64,000 nucleotides of DNA from Segetibacter aerophilus (GTDB lineage Bacteria > Bacteroidota > Bacteroidia > Chitinophagales > Chitinophagaceae), in contig NZ_BJYT01000002.1 in the NCBI RefSeq assembly GCF_007991655.1, forward strand, positions 372,001-436,000. Direction: 5' to 3'. Positions 34,733-44,214 of this stretch are shown here, piece by piece; within the stretch, counting starts at the first letter, position 1; each line of letters opens with the position of its first letter. The notes below the pieces were generated by a model. The model saw only the letters and a list, made by a program, of their open reading frames with translations. It searched no databases and was not told where the DNA came from. Both the position numbers and the translations under genes were made by a program.

Positions 34733-37700
34733 TTGACCCTCACAAAATATATAGCGGTTTTTCTCTTTGGATTTTTACTGGCGCAAACTGTAAAGGCGCA
34801 GCCCTATAAGTACTCTAACCTTAGAAGTAAAAGGATTCCCGTTGTGTCACCCTTTACTGTCGATAGTCTCAGCATCGTTCCTAACACTTTTTTTATTAAA
34901 AATTTTGATACTTCTTATTACCTGTTAGATGCAGTAAACGCTACGGTTACTTTTAAAAAAGATTTAGCTGTTGATAGTATTGACATTTTTTACCGTGTAT
35001 TTCCATATAGGCTAAATGCCGTCTCCAGGAGATTTACCTACGATAGTGTAATGAACAATTTCAAAGCACAAACGGGGCCAATGGGCAGAGGCAACCGTCC
35101 GGCAGGTACCGGCAGCAGTAGCTTGTTTGATTTCGGCACAATGAATTATAATGGAAGTTTTGGTCGCGCCTTGAGTTTTGGAAATAGCCAGGATGTAGTG
35201 GTGAACTCGCAGTTTAATTTACAATTAAGTGGATATCTAGGCGACAGCATTCACGTAGCTGCTGCTATCACAGACAATAATATCCCAATCCAACCGGACG
35301 GTACAACTCAACAACTCAACGAGTTTGACAGGGTCTGGCTTCAGTTCAAAAAAAATGCGTCGGAAGTAAATCTTGGAGATATCGACCTTCGTCAAAACAA
35401 ATCTTACTTTCTCAATTTCTACCAACGATTGCAAGGCATCTCTTATAGTACCACATCAAAATTGGGTAAAAACAGTTCAAACAATATTCTACTCAGCGGA
35501 GCTATTGCTAAGGGTAAATTCACCAGGAATATTTTCCAGGGGCAAGAAGGAAACCAAGGCCCGTACAGGCTCAGGGGAGTCAATAACGAGATTTTTTTTA
35601 TTGTTTTAGCGGGCACTGAAAGGGTTTTTGTTGACGGGCAAATGTTGCAACGAGGCGAAGACCAGGACTATGTTATCAATTATAATACGGCAGAGGTCAC
35701 TTTTACCTCTCGCCGGATGATTACCAAGGACAGTCGTATACAGGTGGAGTTTGAGTATGCCGAGAGAAGTTTTTTAAACTCGATGTTATACGGTGCCGAC
35801 GAGGTAATTATAAATAAAAAGCTGAGGATCAACATCGCTGCGTACAGTAATGCTGACGCCAAAAATTCTCCTATAAATCAAACCCTCGATCAAAAGCAGC
35901 GACAGTTTTTAAACAATATCGGAGATAGTATTCAAAATGCTTTTTACCCGACAGCTTCTTTAGACTCTTTTTCTACGAGCAAAATATTATATGCTGAAGT
36001 AGACACGCTCGTTGCAGGAGCCAAACAGAGGATCTATGTTTATTCTACCAGCAGGGATAGCGCTAAATTTAATTTAGGCTTTATTGAAGTGGGCCAGGGC
36101 AAAGGAAATTACATACCTGATTTTAATGGTGCAAATGGTAAAGTGTACAGATGGATACAACCATTAAACGGAGCGTTGCAGGGAAACTTTGAACCTGCAA
36201 CATACCTCGTCACTCCAAAAAGACAACAGTTGATTACCGTCGGAGCAGTATACGAGCTCAACTCCAAAACAACCATTTCTTCTGAGTTCGCCACCAGCAA
36301 CTACGACGTAAACGCACTGTCAACAAGGGACAAGCGCGACGACAAAGGATTTGCAGGTAGAATTAGCATGGGGCGAATTATGGATTTTAGAAATAGAGGC
36401 GGAAAAACGTTTCAACTAAGAGCGAATGGAGGCTACGAAGTAGTAGATAAAAACTTTCATCCGGTTGAACGATTAAGGACAGTCGAGTTTTATCGGGACT
36501 GGGGCTTAGAATACCAACCTGCTCTTGCTACTGAGCAACTTCCTTTTGCAAATATTGAATTGTCTGACTCTGCTAATAACAGTTTCAAGTTTCAATCATC
36601 GGCTTACTTGAGGAGTGACGGATATAAAGGTTTACGACAACTATTGGTGCATGAGCAGAAAATTGGGGGCTGGCAATTAAAGGACGTTTTTAACCTTACA
36701 AATATTAATTCTATCCAAAAGAGGGGCTTTTTTCTTCGACCGTCAATTGACATTAGCAAAGTACTTCCTAAACTCAAAAACTATGTGGTAGGTGGATCAT
36801 ATGCAGTAGAGCATAATGAGATCCACGATAGAAAAACGGATAGTGTTTCTGCACTAAGTTTTGCATTTACTACGGTTTCCGCCTACGTTAAGTCGGACCA
36901 GTTAAAAGATAATAGGTGGGGGATAACATATTTTACAAGGAGTGATAAAGTACCCTATAGAAAAAACCTGGAACAAGTTGACCGCAGCCACAACATAACG
37001 GTAAGTACAGAGTTATTAGCAAACTCACATCACCAGTTTCGCCTAAATGCCACATACCGCCAATTGCAGGTAGTCAATAAACGGCTCTCTAATCTTCAAC
37101 CTGAGAATAGCATTTTGGGACGCGCTGAATATTTCATAAACGAGTTTAAAGGTTTTGCGGTTGGCAATGTTTTATACGAAGTCGGGGCAGGGCAGGAGCA
37201 AAGGAGAGACTTTAGTTATATCGAAGTGCCGGCAGGGCGTGGGGAGTATGCATGGAACGATTACAATAAAGATGGCGTACCGCAATTGAATGAATTTGAA
37301 ATTGCGCTCTTTCCTGACCAGGCAAAATTCATCCGCGTTTTTACTCCAACTAACCAATTTGTAAAAGCTAACTACACCCAGTTCAATTATAATTTCTCCT
37401 TAAACCCAAGAACGCTATCTGCAGGTTTTAGAAATAAAAAGCTGGGAAATTTTATAGGACGGATAAATTTTCAATCATCTCTTCAATTAGCCAAGAAGGA
37501 GTTAGCTACCGGCTCTCTTGTTTTCAATCCTTTTAAAGGCGCTATCAATGATACTTCTCTGCTTACGTTAAGCAACATTTTTTCGAACACTGTTTCTTTT
37601 AATAGGTTTAGCACGAAGTGGGGGATTGATGTGAGCAACATTGCCAACTCCAACAAAGCGTTGCTGACTTATGGCTTTGAGAGTCGCCGCTTAGAAGAGT

Positions 37701-38215
37701 GGAGTCTTAGAGGACGATGGAACCCGGCGAAGCAGTACTCTTTTGAGATTATTCAAAAAGCGGGAAACAATTCTTTGTTTACACCAAAATTTGATAATCG
37801 CAATTATTTCATTCAAACCGTCAACACAGAACCTAAGCTTACGTACACAAGCGGAACTAATTACCGCTTGTCAACCAGTTACCTTTTTAACCAGAAAAAA
37901 AATAAGGCTGTGTATGGTGGAGAGAAATCTGTGAGTAATTCTCTTAATCTGGAGGGCAAGTTTAATTCGGTAAATAATACCAGCTTTTCAGGAAAGTTTA
38001 CCTACACGAAGATTGATTACTTGGGTGCCGCCAACACAACGGTCAGCTATATTATGTTGGATGCCTTGTTGCCCGGCAAAAACCTGTTATGGAATTTTGA
38101 CTTAACGAAAAGGCTTGGGAATAATCTCGAACTTAGTTTTCAATATGAAGGAAGGAAACCAGCTGAAACAAGAACGATTCACATTGGGCATGCTTCGCTA
38201 AGGGCAATTCTTTAA
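34733..38215 (+). CDS. Large outer-membrane beta-barrel-like protein of unknown function
   Basis: 1160 residues. Signal peptide with core AVFLFGFLLAQ ending VKAQ. The start is TTG at 34733; the in-frame stop at 34721 and lack of other starts force this choice. The central region (about 270-345) contains a module (GTERVFVDGQMLQRGEDQDYVINYNTAEVTF) resembling segments seen in large Bacteroidota secretion and surface proteins such as SprA, followed by long amphipathic strands. An EF-hand-like stretch (YNKDGVPQLNEFE) lies near residue 845. The last strand ends HIGHASLRAIL, compatible with a barrel terminus. No established family recognised. Single gene. Confidence 0.7.
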   Translation: MTLTKYIAVFLFGFLLAQTVKAQPYKYSNLRSKRIPVVSPFTVDSLSIVPNTFFIKNFDTSYYLLDAVNATVTFKKDLAVDSIDIFYRVFPYRLNAVSRRFTYDSVMNNFKAQTGPMGRGNRPAGTGSSSLFDFGTMNYNGSFGRALSFGNSQDVVVNSQFNLQLSGYLGDSIHVAAAITDNNIPIQPDGTTQQLNEFDRVWLQFKKNASEVNLGDIDLRQNKSYFLNFYQRLQGISYSTTSKLGKNSSNNILLSGAIAKGKFTRNIFQGQEGNQGPYRLRGVNNEIFFIVLAGTERVFVDGQMLQRGEDQDYVINYNTAEVTFTSRRMITKDSRIQVEFEYAERSFLNSMLYGADEVIINKKLRINIAAYSNADAKNSPINQTLDQKQRQFLNNIGDSIQNAFYPTASLDSFSTSKILYAEVDTLVAGAKQRIYVYSTSRDSAKFNLGFIEVGQGKGNYIPDFNGANGKVYRWIQPLNGALQGNFEPATYLVTPKRQQLITVGAVYELNSKTTISSEFATSNYDVNALSTRDKRDDKGFAGRISMGRIMDFRNRGGKTFQLRANGGYEVVDKNFHPVERLRTVEFYRDWGLEYQPALATEQLPFANIELSDSANNSFKFQSSAYLRSDGYKGLRQLLVHEQKIGGWQLKDVFNLTNINSIQKRGFFLRPSIDISKVLPKLKNYVVGGSYAVEHNEIHDRKTDSVSALSFAFTTVSAYVKSDQLKDNRWGITYFTRSDKVPYRKNLEQVDRSHNITVSTELLANSHHQFRLNATYRQLQVVNKRLSNLQPENSILGRAEYFINEFKGFAVGNVLYEVGAGQEQRRDFSYIEVPAGRGEYAWNDYNKDGVPQLNEFEIALFPDQAKFIRVFTPTNQFVKANYTQFNYNFSLNPRTLSAGFRNKKLGNFIGRINFQSSLQLAKKELATGSLVFNPFKGAINDTSLLTLSNIFSNTVSFNRFSTKWGIDVSNIANSNKALLTYGFESRRLEEWSLRGRWNPAKQYSFEIIQKAGNNSLFTPKFDNRNYFIQTVNTEPKLTYTSGTNYRLSTSYLFNQKKNKAVYGGEKSVSNSLNLEGKFNSVNNTSFSGKFTYTKIDYLGAANTTVSYIMLDALLPGKNLLWNFDLTKRLGNNLELSFQYEGRKPAETRTIHIGHASLRAIL

Positions 38216-38289
38216 ACGTTGTCTTCAACTTTCCAACCGCTAGGAGTAAAACTGAGCGCTCTCTCACCTGAAGATGAATAGAAATCTGC

Positions 38290-38315
38290 AAGTTGCAGTG
38301 AGTGACACAACGATG
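38290..38315 (+). repeat. Dispersed repeat, copy 8 (GTGACAC variant)
   Basis: AAGTTGCAGTGAGTGACACA then ACGATG, in the convergent gap between the 1160-residue protein gene and the coiled-coil gene. Confidence 0.7.
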
Positions 38316-38383
38316 TTGAGAAGGGTTATAGCGGTCGCTAAATATCAATCTTTTTAATAAACCTTTAAAAATGGTTCAAAGTA

Positions 38384-38426
38384 AAAAGGCAGGAGAAGAT
38401 TACTCCCCCTGCCTTTTGTTATATTT
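38384..38426. terminator. Bidirectional terminator between convergent genes
   Basis: AAAAGGCAGG and CCTGCCTTTT pair, with inner GGAG/CTCC, flanked by A-rich and T-rich tracts; it serves the coiled-coil gene on the minus strand and could also stop plus-strand transcripts. Confidence 0.8.
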
Positions 38427-38439
38427 TTTTAAATCGGGA

Positions 38440-39435
38440 CTATCCGAACAATCCACCTTTTTTTAAAGTCTTTGTGCCTTCACCAATTTTAAAACCGTTG
38501 TGGTAAACTTCGATTTTATATTGACCTAGCTGGTATTTAGCCTCTTGCTTCCAGTCGAAGCTAACAGCAGATCTTTTACCTTGCTCGTAAGGAATATTTA
38601 CTTTGTTTGTATAGGTTTTTGTTCCTTCCTCGCGGGTATCAAATGTACCGCTTCCACTTGCCATAGTTACAGGGCGACCATCAGGTGCAGTAACTGCAAC
38701 ATAAAGCTCTTTGTTACCTGTTGTAGCAATTCTGTTTTCATCTACATCAAAAGAAATTCTAAGCAAGTCAACTCTTTTTGCAGTTGTGGTCTCCTTTTCT
38801 TTACCATTACCTTTTACGCGCAATGGAGTAATGTTCAAATTACTTGCATGAAGTGTAGATGCTACATCTTCAACTTGTTGACGAGCTGTTTCAGTATTTG
38901 AAAGGTTTTCCTCTAACTGGCTTTTCTCAGTTGACAGTTGTTGCTTTTCGCTGTTTAGTCTTCTGTTTGAACTAGCTAAAGTTTGATTTTCACCCTTCAG
39001 TCTCTGAATTTCGGCATACATATCATCAATACGCATGTTCAGTTGGTTGATCAAACCTCTTGCCCTGTCCAACTCGGCTGCAGTTGCATTTTTGCGCCCG
39101 GTAATTGAAGTGATTTGTTTCTTCAAATTGTTGATCTCACTTTGTCTTTCTGTCAAAGCCCCTTGCAACTGGGTGTTATTACCAGTGGCAGAATCTAATC
39201 TTGCTAACGCCTCGTTGTACTGATTTTGAACTTCGTTACGAGCAGAGTCAACGTTTGAATATTGCGTCTGCAATTGATTAATAGATTCATTAGATTTACT
39301 TTTATCGTAAATAATGTATCCCCAGGTAGCCAACAATGCAGCAATCAAAACTCCGTAAATTATTTTACGGTCATCTCTTCTTTTAGGCGTTGGCTGCTGT
39401 GGGTTTGTTGCAGAGTATTCAGGATTGTAGCTCAT
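38440..39435 (-). CDS. Membrane-anchored coiled-coil protein
   Basis: 331 residues from the ATG at 39435. A Pro/Gln-rich cytoplasmic N-terminus (YSATNPQQPTPKRRDDRK) is followed by one transmembrane helix (about 26-42, IIYGVLIAALLATWGYIIY), a long coiled coil (about 50-200, heptads rich in Q, N, L) and a C-terminal beta-rich domain of about 110 residues (ITPLRVKGNGKEKETTTAKR onwards). Topology suggests a periplasmic rod with a terminal domain. The longer frame (41 extra residues) has no ATG start and would overlap the divergent exonuclease gene. Function unknown; relatives are frequent in Bacteroidota. Confidence 0.78.
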   Translation of the reverse strand: MSYNPEYSATNPQQPTPKRRDDRKIIYGVLIAALLATWGYIIYDKSKSNESINQLQTQYSNVDSARNEVQNQYNEALARLDSATGNNTQLQGALTERQSEINNLKKQITSITGRKNATAAELDRARGLINQLNMRIDDMYAEIQRLKGENQTLASSNRRLNSEKQQLSTEKSQLEENLSNTETARQQVEDVASTLHASNLNITPLRVKGNGKEKETTTAKRVDLLRISFDVDENRIATTGNKELYVAVTAPDGRPVTMASGSGTFDTREEGTKTYTNKVNIPYEQGKRSAVSFDWKQEAKYQLGQYKIEVYHNGFKIGEGTKTLKKGGLFG

Positions 39436-39473
39436 AGTTTTTGATGGTTTACTTTTAAATAATAAAGAAGATT

Positions 39474-40202
39474 TTGAATAATATACAAGCGCTATTTGAT
39501 TTGTTCTTACTTGACATTGAAACTGTACCCCAATACCCTGATCACACTTCGTTGCCACAGGAAGGGGCTAAACTTTTTTTCGACAAAATTTCAAAAACAG
39601 TGCCAGAAAACTTCGATAGCGAAGAAGTTTATAAACAGAAGGCTGGAATATTCGCAGAATTTGGAAAGATCATATGTATATCCACAGGCTTTTTTCACAA
39701 TGATGCTAACGGCAATACGTATTTGAAAATAAAAAGTATTTACGGCGATGACGAGGTAAGCATATTGAAGCAGTTTGTTGAGTTGACAGATAAGTTCTGT
39801 AAACACAAACCGAAGTTTCAGTTTGCCGGTCATAACATTCGCGAATTCGATGTTCCTTATATATGCCGGAGGATGGTGATAAACCAGATACCACTACCAG
39901 CCTGCTTACATATTTACGGCGCTAAGCCATGGGAAATTTGTATGAGTGATACAATGCAATGGTGGAAATTCGGGGATTATAAAAATTACACCTCACTTCA
40001 TTTATTGGCTTCAATACTGGGCGTTCCTACATCGAAAGATGATATCGATGGCAGCATGGTGCAAGATGTTTACTACAAAGAAAAAAATATTAAACGGATT
40101 GTAAGCTACTGTGAAAAAGATGTAGTTGTTGTAGCGAGGATCATTCAAAGATTTAAAAATCTCCCTTTGATCGAGCAGGAAAATATTGTTTTTGTTGATT
40201 AG
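39474..40202 (+). CDS. Predicted 3'-5' exonuclease related to the PolB exonuclease domain
   Basis: 242 residues with the DnaQ-like exonuclease core: ExoI FLLDIETVPQYPD (residues about 12-24), ExoII FAGHNIREFDVPYICRRM, and ExoIII VSYCEKDVVVVARI near the C-terminus. All four acidic metal ligands appear present. This family (PF10108) is a stand-alone relative of the proofreading domain of B-family polymerases; its cellular role is unsettled. The start is TTG at 39474; no better one lies upstream, and the first internal ATG would lose ExoI. It diverges from the coiled-coil gene across 38 bp. Confidence 0.85.
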   Translation: MNNIQALFDLFLLDIETVPQYPDHTSLPQEGAKLFFDKISKTVPENFDSEEVYKQKAGIFAEFGKIICISTGFFHNDANGNTYLKIKSIYGDDEVSILKQFVELTDKFCKHKPKFQFAGHNIREFDVPYICRRMVINQIPLPACLHIYGAKPWEICMSDTMQWWKFGDYKNYTSLHLLASILGVPTSKDDIDGSMVQDVYYKEKNIKRIVSYCEKDVVVVARIIQRFKNLPLIEQENIVFVD

Positions 40203-40322
40203 TCGAAACGAGGAAATTGCCTTAAAAATAACAAAAGCTTCAAATGGTTTACAGACTTACACCATGGTTGACGATAGTGGTTTTGGCATAGTTTTTTAAC
40301 CCTTTCCATAAAATGTAATACT

Positions 40323-40511
40323 ATGGATAAGTTAGAGTTTAAAGGAGACATCAATGAGTTTAAGGGGAAATTAAAACAAGCTCATGGTGGTTTAACGGAT
40401 GACGATCTTGAATACGAAGAAGGAAAGGATGATGAATTTTTTGGAAGGTTGCAACAAAAACTTGGAAAAACAAAAGATGAAGTTGTAGCCTGGATCAGGT
40501 CATTAGGATAA
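40323..40511 (+). CDS. CsbD family stress protein
   Basis: 62 residues matching the CsbD family of small, acidic, general-stress proteins: [45 protein letters not shown] holds both conserved halves. Function unknown, induced by stress in other bacteria. A clear terminator follows, so the gene is monocistronic. Confidence 0.85.
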   Translation: MDKLEFKGDINEFKGKLKQAHGGLTDDDLEYEEGKDDEFFGRLQQKLGKTKDEVVAWIRSLG

Positions 40512-40530
40512 TATAAATTGAAGGTTATGT

Positions 40531-40565
40531 AAGGGATAGGTTTTAGAAGCCTGTCCCTTTTTTTG
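40531..40565 (+). terminator. Intrinsic terminator of the CsbD gene
   Basis: AAGGGATAGG and CCTGTCCCTT pair (one G-U) with a 9-nt loop, followed by a run of eight or more Ts. It begins 20 bp after the stop. Confidence 0.85.
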
Positions 40566-40719
40566 TCTCTAAAACTATTCGCCACTAACCCTAAAAGCCA
40601 TAGCCATACCCGTAATCTACATTTCTAGTTAGTAAAAGGTGTTTCACGTTGTGCCCGTGTCAAGCAATAGCAATATTTCAATTTGGGTACCGTTCTAGCT
40701 CTTTAAACACCCACTTTTG

Positions 40720-42462
40720 ATGAGAGCTCTACAAAAAATTGCATTAGGATCAACTTTTTTCTTCGCATCGCTTCTAGTTGCAACACAATCGAACGCACAA
40801 ATAAAAGCTGCTTTTTCTCCAAACAAAAGCACGGTTAGTTGTTCTACTGAACCTATTTCTTTTTCCGATAATTCAACCGGCAATCCTACATCATGGAAAT
40901 GGAATTTTGGAGATCAGTCGACTTCAGAAAGTGCCAATCCAAGTCACCAGTATTCAAAGCCGGGAAGATATACGGTGAGTTTAGTTGTAAAAGATGCACT
41001 ACAACAAAGTGATGAGTTTACTTCTACTGTAGTCGTTTTGGGACCAACTGTTCGGTATACAAAAACCTTCGATAGCGCCTGTTCAACGATTAATATAAAA
41101 TTTAGCTCGAAGGCAACAGGTTTAGGACCTCTAACGTATAGTTGGGACTTTGGTGATGGGAAGGCTAGTTCTTCCATCAGTTCAAACGTAACCCATTCTT
41201 ATAAAGGGGCTTCAAGCTACTTCGTAAATCTTACAGTAAAAGACACGAGCGGTTGTACGGCAAAAGCGAGCGAAACCCTTGGTTTTGGTTGTGTGACTCC
41301 TGTGCCACCAACTACTCCGGGCGCAATGGTAGCATCAAGAGAATGTACTGACCAGTTTGGTTGGACGAACTATTATGCAGACAATAACACGCCAGCAGAT
41401 ACGAAGGATGACGTTCTCCTTTTGTCAATCCGTAAAAACGGCAACAATATCGGAAAGATCGGGGATGGTACTTTCAGCGTAAAAGTAGCAGCGACGGAAA
41501 AGGCAGGAAGTTCAGGAGCTATTCTTCTCAATACACCGTCTATTTCTAACCCGAGCGGCTATTATGTGATGAACAGGTATTGGGTTGTACAACCAACGAC
41601 GCAGCCTACTTCTCCTGTTGGTGTTCGTTTTTACTTCAACAACCAGGATATGGCGGATATTAACGGATCTTATCCTACACACGATGCCGAATTTCAACAG
41701 CTGATTTTTTATAAAACAAAAGATGGCAATCCTGATCCTTCGACAAGCTTATCAGGCGTTACCGATCTAACATCAATTTTTCCGGGTTCTGAACCAGATG
41801 AAACTCATTGGACTTATAATTATATCGGAGCAGGATCGTATGCAGCAGAATTTAATGTCACAAATCTTTCGGGTGGTGGAAGTGGGGGCGTAACACAAAA
41901 CAATGAAACACTTCCAGTAAAACTGGTATCGTTTACCGGTAAGCCAGAAGGTGGTGGAGTTAAATTGAATTGGACTGTGTCATCAGAAATCGGTTTAGAT
42001 AGATATGATGTTGAAGCGAGCGAAGACGGTAGAACGTTCTTCGGTATAGGCAAGGTAAAAGCGAGAGGATCCTTAACATCAAAAAGTAACTATAGTTTTA
42101 ATGATGACAAAGTGAACGCGGCAAAAGCAAAGTTTTATAAATTGGTTATGGTGGATAAAGACGGAAGAACAAGTTCTAGCGAGGTAATTAAAATTGCACT
42201 TTCTGATGTAGGAACTACGCTTTCCGTTTATCCGGTACCTGCCAATAATTATTTGACAATAGTCCCTAAAAACATAGTCAATAAAGCTTTCACAGCGGAG
42301 GTCTATAATTCACTTGGATTAAAAGTTTGGCACCTTAATAAAACTACTTCTGGTGGCTCTATACAGGTAAACACTTCTAACTTACCAAATGGTAGGTATA
42401 AGACAATCATCTTTACAAATAGTGAAAAGATTGGTGAGGCAAATTTTGTAATTCTTCGGTAA
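40720..42462 (+). CDS. Secreted PKD-domain protein with type IX sorting domain
   Basis: 580 residues from the ATG at 40720. Signal peptide ending SNAQ; two PKD domains (about 25-105 with WKWNFGDQST, and about 110-190 with YSWDFGDGKASS); a Pro linker; a beta-rich middle domain (about 200-385); a Gly/Ser linker; a beta-sandwich (LPVKLVSFTGKPEGGGVKLNW); and a C-terminal Por sorting domain (about 500-580, SVYPVPANNYLTI to GRYKTIIF). The sorting domain sends the protein through the type IX secretion system to the surface. PKD domains suggest binding to polysaccharide or protein. No catalytic domain is visible. A terminator follows. Confidence 0.87.
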   Translation: MRALQKIALGSTFFFASLLVATQSNAQIKAAFSPNKSTVSCSTEPISFSDNSTGNPTSWKWNFGDQSTSESANPSHQYSKPGRYTVSLVVKDALQQSDEFTSTVVVLGPTVRYTKTFDSACSTINIKFSSKATGLGPLTYSWDFGDGKASSSISSNVTHSYKGASSYFVNLTVKDTSGCTAKASETLGFGCVTPVPPTTPGAMVASRECTDQFGWTNYYADNNTPADTKDDVLLLSIRKNGNNIGKIGDGTFSVKVAATEKAGSSGAILLNTPSISNPSGYYVMNRYWVVQPTTQPTSPVGVRFYFNNQDMADINGSYPTHDAEFQQLIFYKTKDGNPDPSTSLSGVTDLTSIFPGSEPDETHWTYNYIGAGSYAAEFNVTNLSGGGSGGVTQNNETLPVKLVSFTGKPEGGGVKLNWTVSSEIGLDRYDVEASEDGRTFFGIGKVKARGSLTSKSNYSFNDDKVNAAKAKFYKLVMVDKDGRTSSSEVIKIALSDVGTTLSVYPVPANNYLTIVPKNIVNKAFTAEVYNSLGLKVWHLNKTTSGGSIQVNTSNLPNGRYKTIIFTNSEKIGEANFVILR

Positions 42463-42489
42463 GGTTTAGAACAATTGGGGCAGGTTTTC

Positions 42490-42536
42490 AAAAACCAGGA
42501 ATAGAGCATTTTCTCTTTCCTGGTTTTTTCTTTTTT
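42490..42536 (+). terminator. Intrinsic terminator of the PKD protein gene
   Basis: AAAACCAGGAA and TTCCTGGTTTT form a perfect 11-bp stem with a 15-nt loop and a T-rich tail. Confidence 0.85.
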
Positions 42537-42700
42537 ACCATAGGTCCATCAAGCGCTCTTCTCATTATTTCATGCTGTTGTCGAGTACCCGTTATTTTAA
42601 ATTGTAACCCATTTTAAATAGTGAATATCTTCTGTAACGATGTTGACAAATATTTCTAATGGCCTATTTGAAATGAAGGGGATTTAAGTATTTTTAATTT

Positions 42701-43015
42701 ATGGAAGCACACTATGAAACCCTTTCGACTATTTATGAAATTGTAAAATCTGACCCCTCTCCACATACGTATTTGTGTACTCCTCACCAGATAATTTTAA
42801 GTCAACCCCACGACTGGTTGTCTATCCAGAAACATCTTGAGTTTTTAGCAGCGGAAAAGCTTGTTATTATCAAGCAACTTGATAAAATAGCTATATCGAT
42901 TACTGCCGCAGGAATTGTAAAAGCTAAGGCTCTAAAAAATAATTTCGTTAATAACAATTTCTCGTTTCAAAATGAGGCAAACCAGTTTTCGCCTTCTAAA
43001 TTGAAACCCCTCTAA
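42701..43015 (+). CDS. Small hypothetical protein, winged-helix-like
   Basis: 104 residues, ATG start. The order helix, helix, HDWLSIQKHLEFLAAEKLVIIKQLDKIAISITAAGIVKA looks like a winged-helix DNA-binding fold (recognition helix near 45-60, wing near 65-80), as in many small transcription regulators, followed by a disordered Asn-rich tail. No family is recognised with certainty. It is monocistronic and convergent with the esterase gene. Confidence 0.55.
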   Translation: MEAHYETLSTIYEIVKSDPSPHTYLCTPHQIILSQPHDWLSIQKHLEFLAAEKLVIIKQLDKIAISITAAGIVKAKALKNNFVNNNFSFQNEANQFSPSKLKPL

Positions 43016-43057
43016 CTATATAAGACGACGGACAAGTTGCATCTTTAATGCCCCTTT

Positions 43058-44116
43058 TTATCGCAGTAATTTCTTAAAGAAGGGAACTAATTCTTTAGCC
43101 AATATTGCATGGTCTTCTACGCTTGGGTGTCCACTACAGCCATGTGGTTGCATAGGTTGAAAAAAGTATGTCGCCACTTTTTTATCCGCAGGATGTGAGC
43201 CATTAATTCTTTCTTTTACCGTAATGAGGCATCTCTGAAGGATTGCCCTTGAGTTTCCGTTAACCATAGCACTACTAAGCAAAGCAATTTGAGCCTTTGG
43301 GTATTTTGATTTTACCAATTCAACAAACTTTACATACCTATTTACAAACTCACTACTATCAAAAGGCAAGCGCTTCTTGATGCCATCACCATTGCTAAAG
43401 TCGTTAGTGCCTAAAGCAATACTTACCACTTGTGGGGTAAATAAGGCAAAGTTCCATTGCCGCTGGCTTTTATCCTGGAAGTCTACTTTCTCATATACCT
43501 GCGGCATAGTTGGAGAGTCGCTGTTCCAGTTGCGATACATTCCGATACCGCTAACACTGCTTAAGATAAAACCAGTGCCCAATAATCTTGCTACTCTTGG
43601 TCCGTAAGCCATGTAGGCGTTGTGCTGGTCGTGGTATTGGCCATTGCCGCAAGGAACTTCGGATGCATCTGCAGCAGCACCGCAAGTGATACTATTACCG
43701 ATAAATTCTATTAATGGAGCCTTGGTTTCTTCAACAGGCTTTAAATTGTCACCTGCTATTTTTCGAATAAATATTCCACCGGTATGTGCTTCCGTCGCTT
43801 TGTAAATCCATACTGTGTGGCGCCCATTTGTTTGCGCTGTGATAGATATAGGATCGGTAGAGCTACCTGTAATTTTTATCCTTTTCTGATACTGTCCATC
43901 CAGTTCGTATTGCAGGTAGTTATGACCTTGCTTATTCTGAATGGAAGCATCAATACTACATTCAGTTCCGTCGAAACTAAAACCGAAATGCACAGCGGAA
44001 CTAATCAATTCAAGGCCCTGTTCGTTGTTTATAGAATACCTGCCATAAACCTTCAAAGCTGAAGGGTCTAAAGTGTTCTTGTTACTGCTTATTTGGAAGA
44101 GGCACAGCCAAAGCAT
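43058..44116 (-). CDS. SGNH esterase, CE2-like, with frameshifted signal peptide
   Basis: About 352 residues. An N-terminal jelly-roll domain (about 15-140, RYSINNEQGLELISSAVHFGFSF) precedes an SGNH hydrolase domain, the two-domain arrangement of carbohydrate esterase family 2 (acetyl-xylan or acetyl-glucomannan esterases). Catalytic Ser in EFIGNSITCG, oxyanion Asn in ALGTNDFSNGDG, His in SGHPSVEDHAIL. In this frame the N-terminus (MLWLCLFQISSNKN) is not a good signal. In another frame, starting at ATG 44160, a lipoprotein signal (to GCASSK) runs to a TAA at 44091, overlapping the body. One extra base in the AAA run at 44092-44094 would fuse them. The gene is probably frameshifted, or a sequence error is present. 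Confidence 0.8.
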   Translation of the reverse strand: MLWLCLFQISSNKNTLDPSALKVYGRYSINNEQGLELISSAVHFGFSFDGTECSIDASIQNKQGHNYLQYELDGQYQKRIKITGSSTDPISITAQTNGRHTVWIYKATEAHTGGIFIRKIAGDNLKPVEETKAPLIEFIGNSITCGAAADASEVPCGNGQYHDQHNAYMAYGPRVARLLGTGFILSSVSGIGMYRNWNSDSPTMPQVYEKVDFQDKSQRQWNFALFTPQVVSIALGTNDFSNGDGIKKRLPFDSSEFVNRYVKFVELVKSKYPKAQIALLSSAMVNGNSRAILQRCLITVKERINGSHPADKKVATYFFQPMQPHGCSGHPSVEDHAILAKELVPFFKKLLR

Positions 44117-44214
44117 AGAAGGCAAAAAACTATGGCAACGTTATTTCTTGCTCGTATCATATTTCAAATTATAATCTTGTTATGCAAGATTAGGAAAATT
44201 TCGAGCCCATTGAA

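Noticed and set aside
38545-38901. 118-codon plus-strand frame opposite the coiled-coil gene
   Set aside because: Antisense shadow; the minus-strand frame has a clear membrane anchor and coiled coil.
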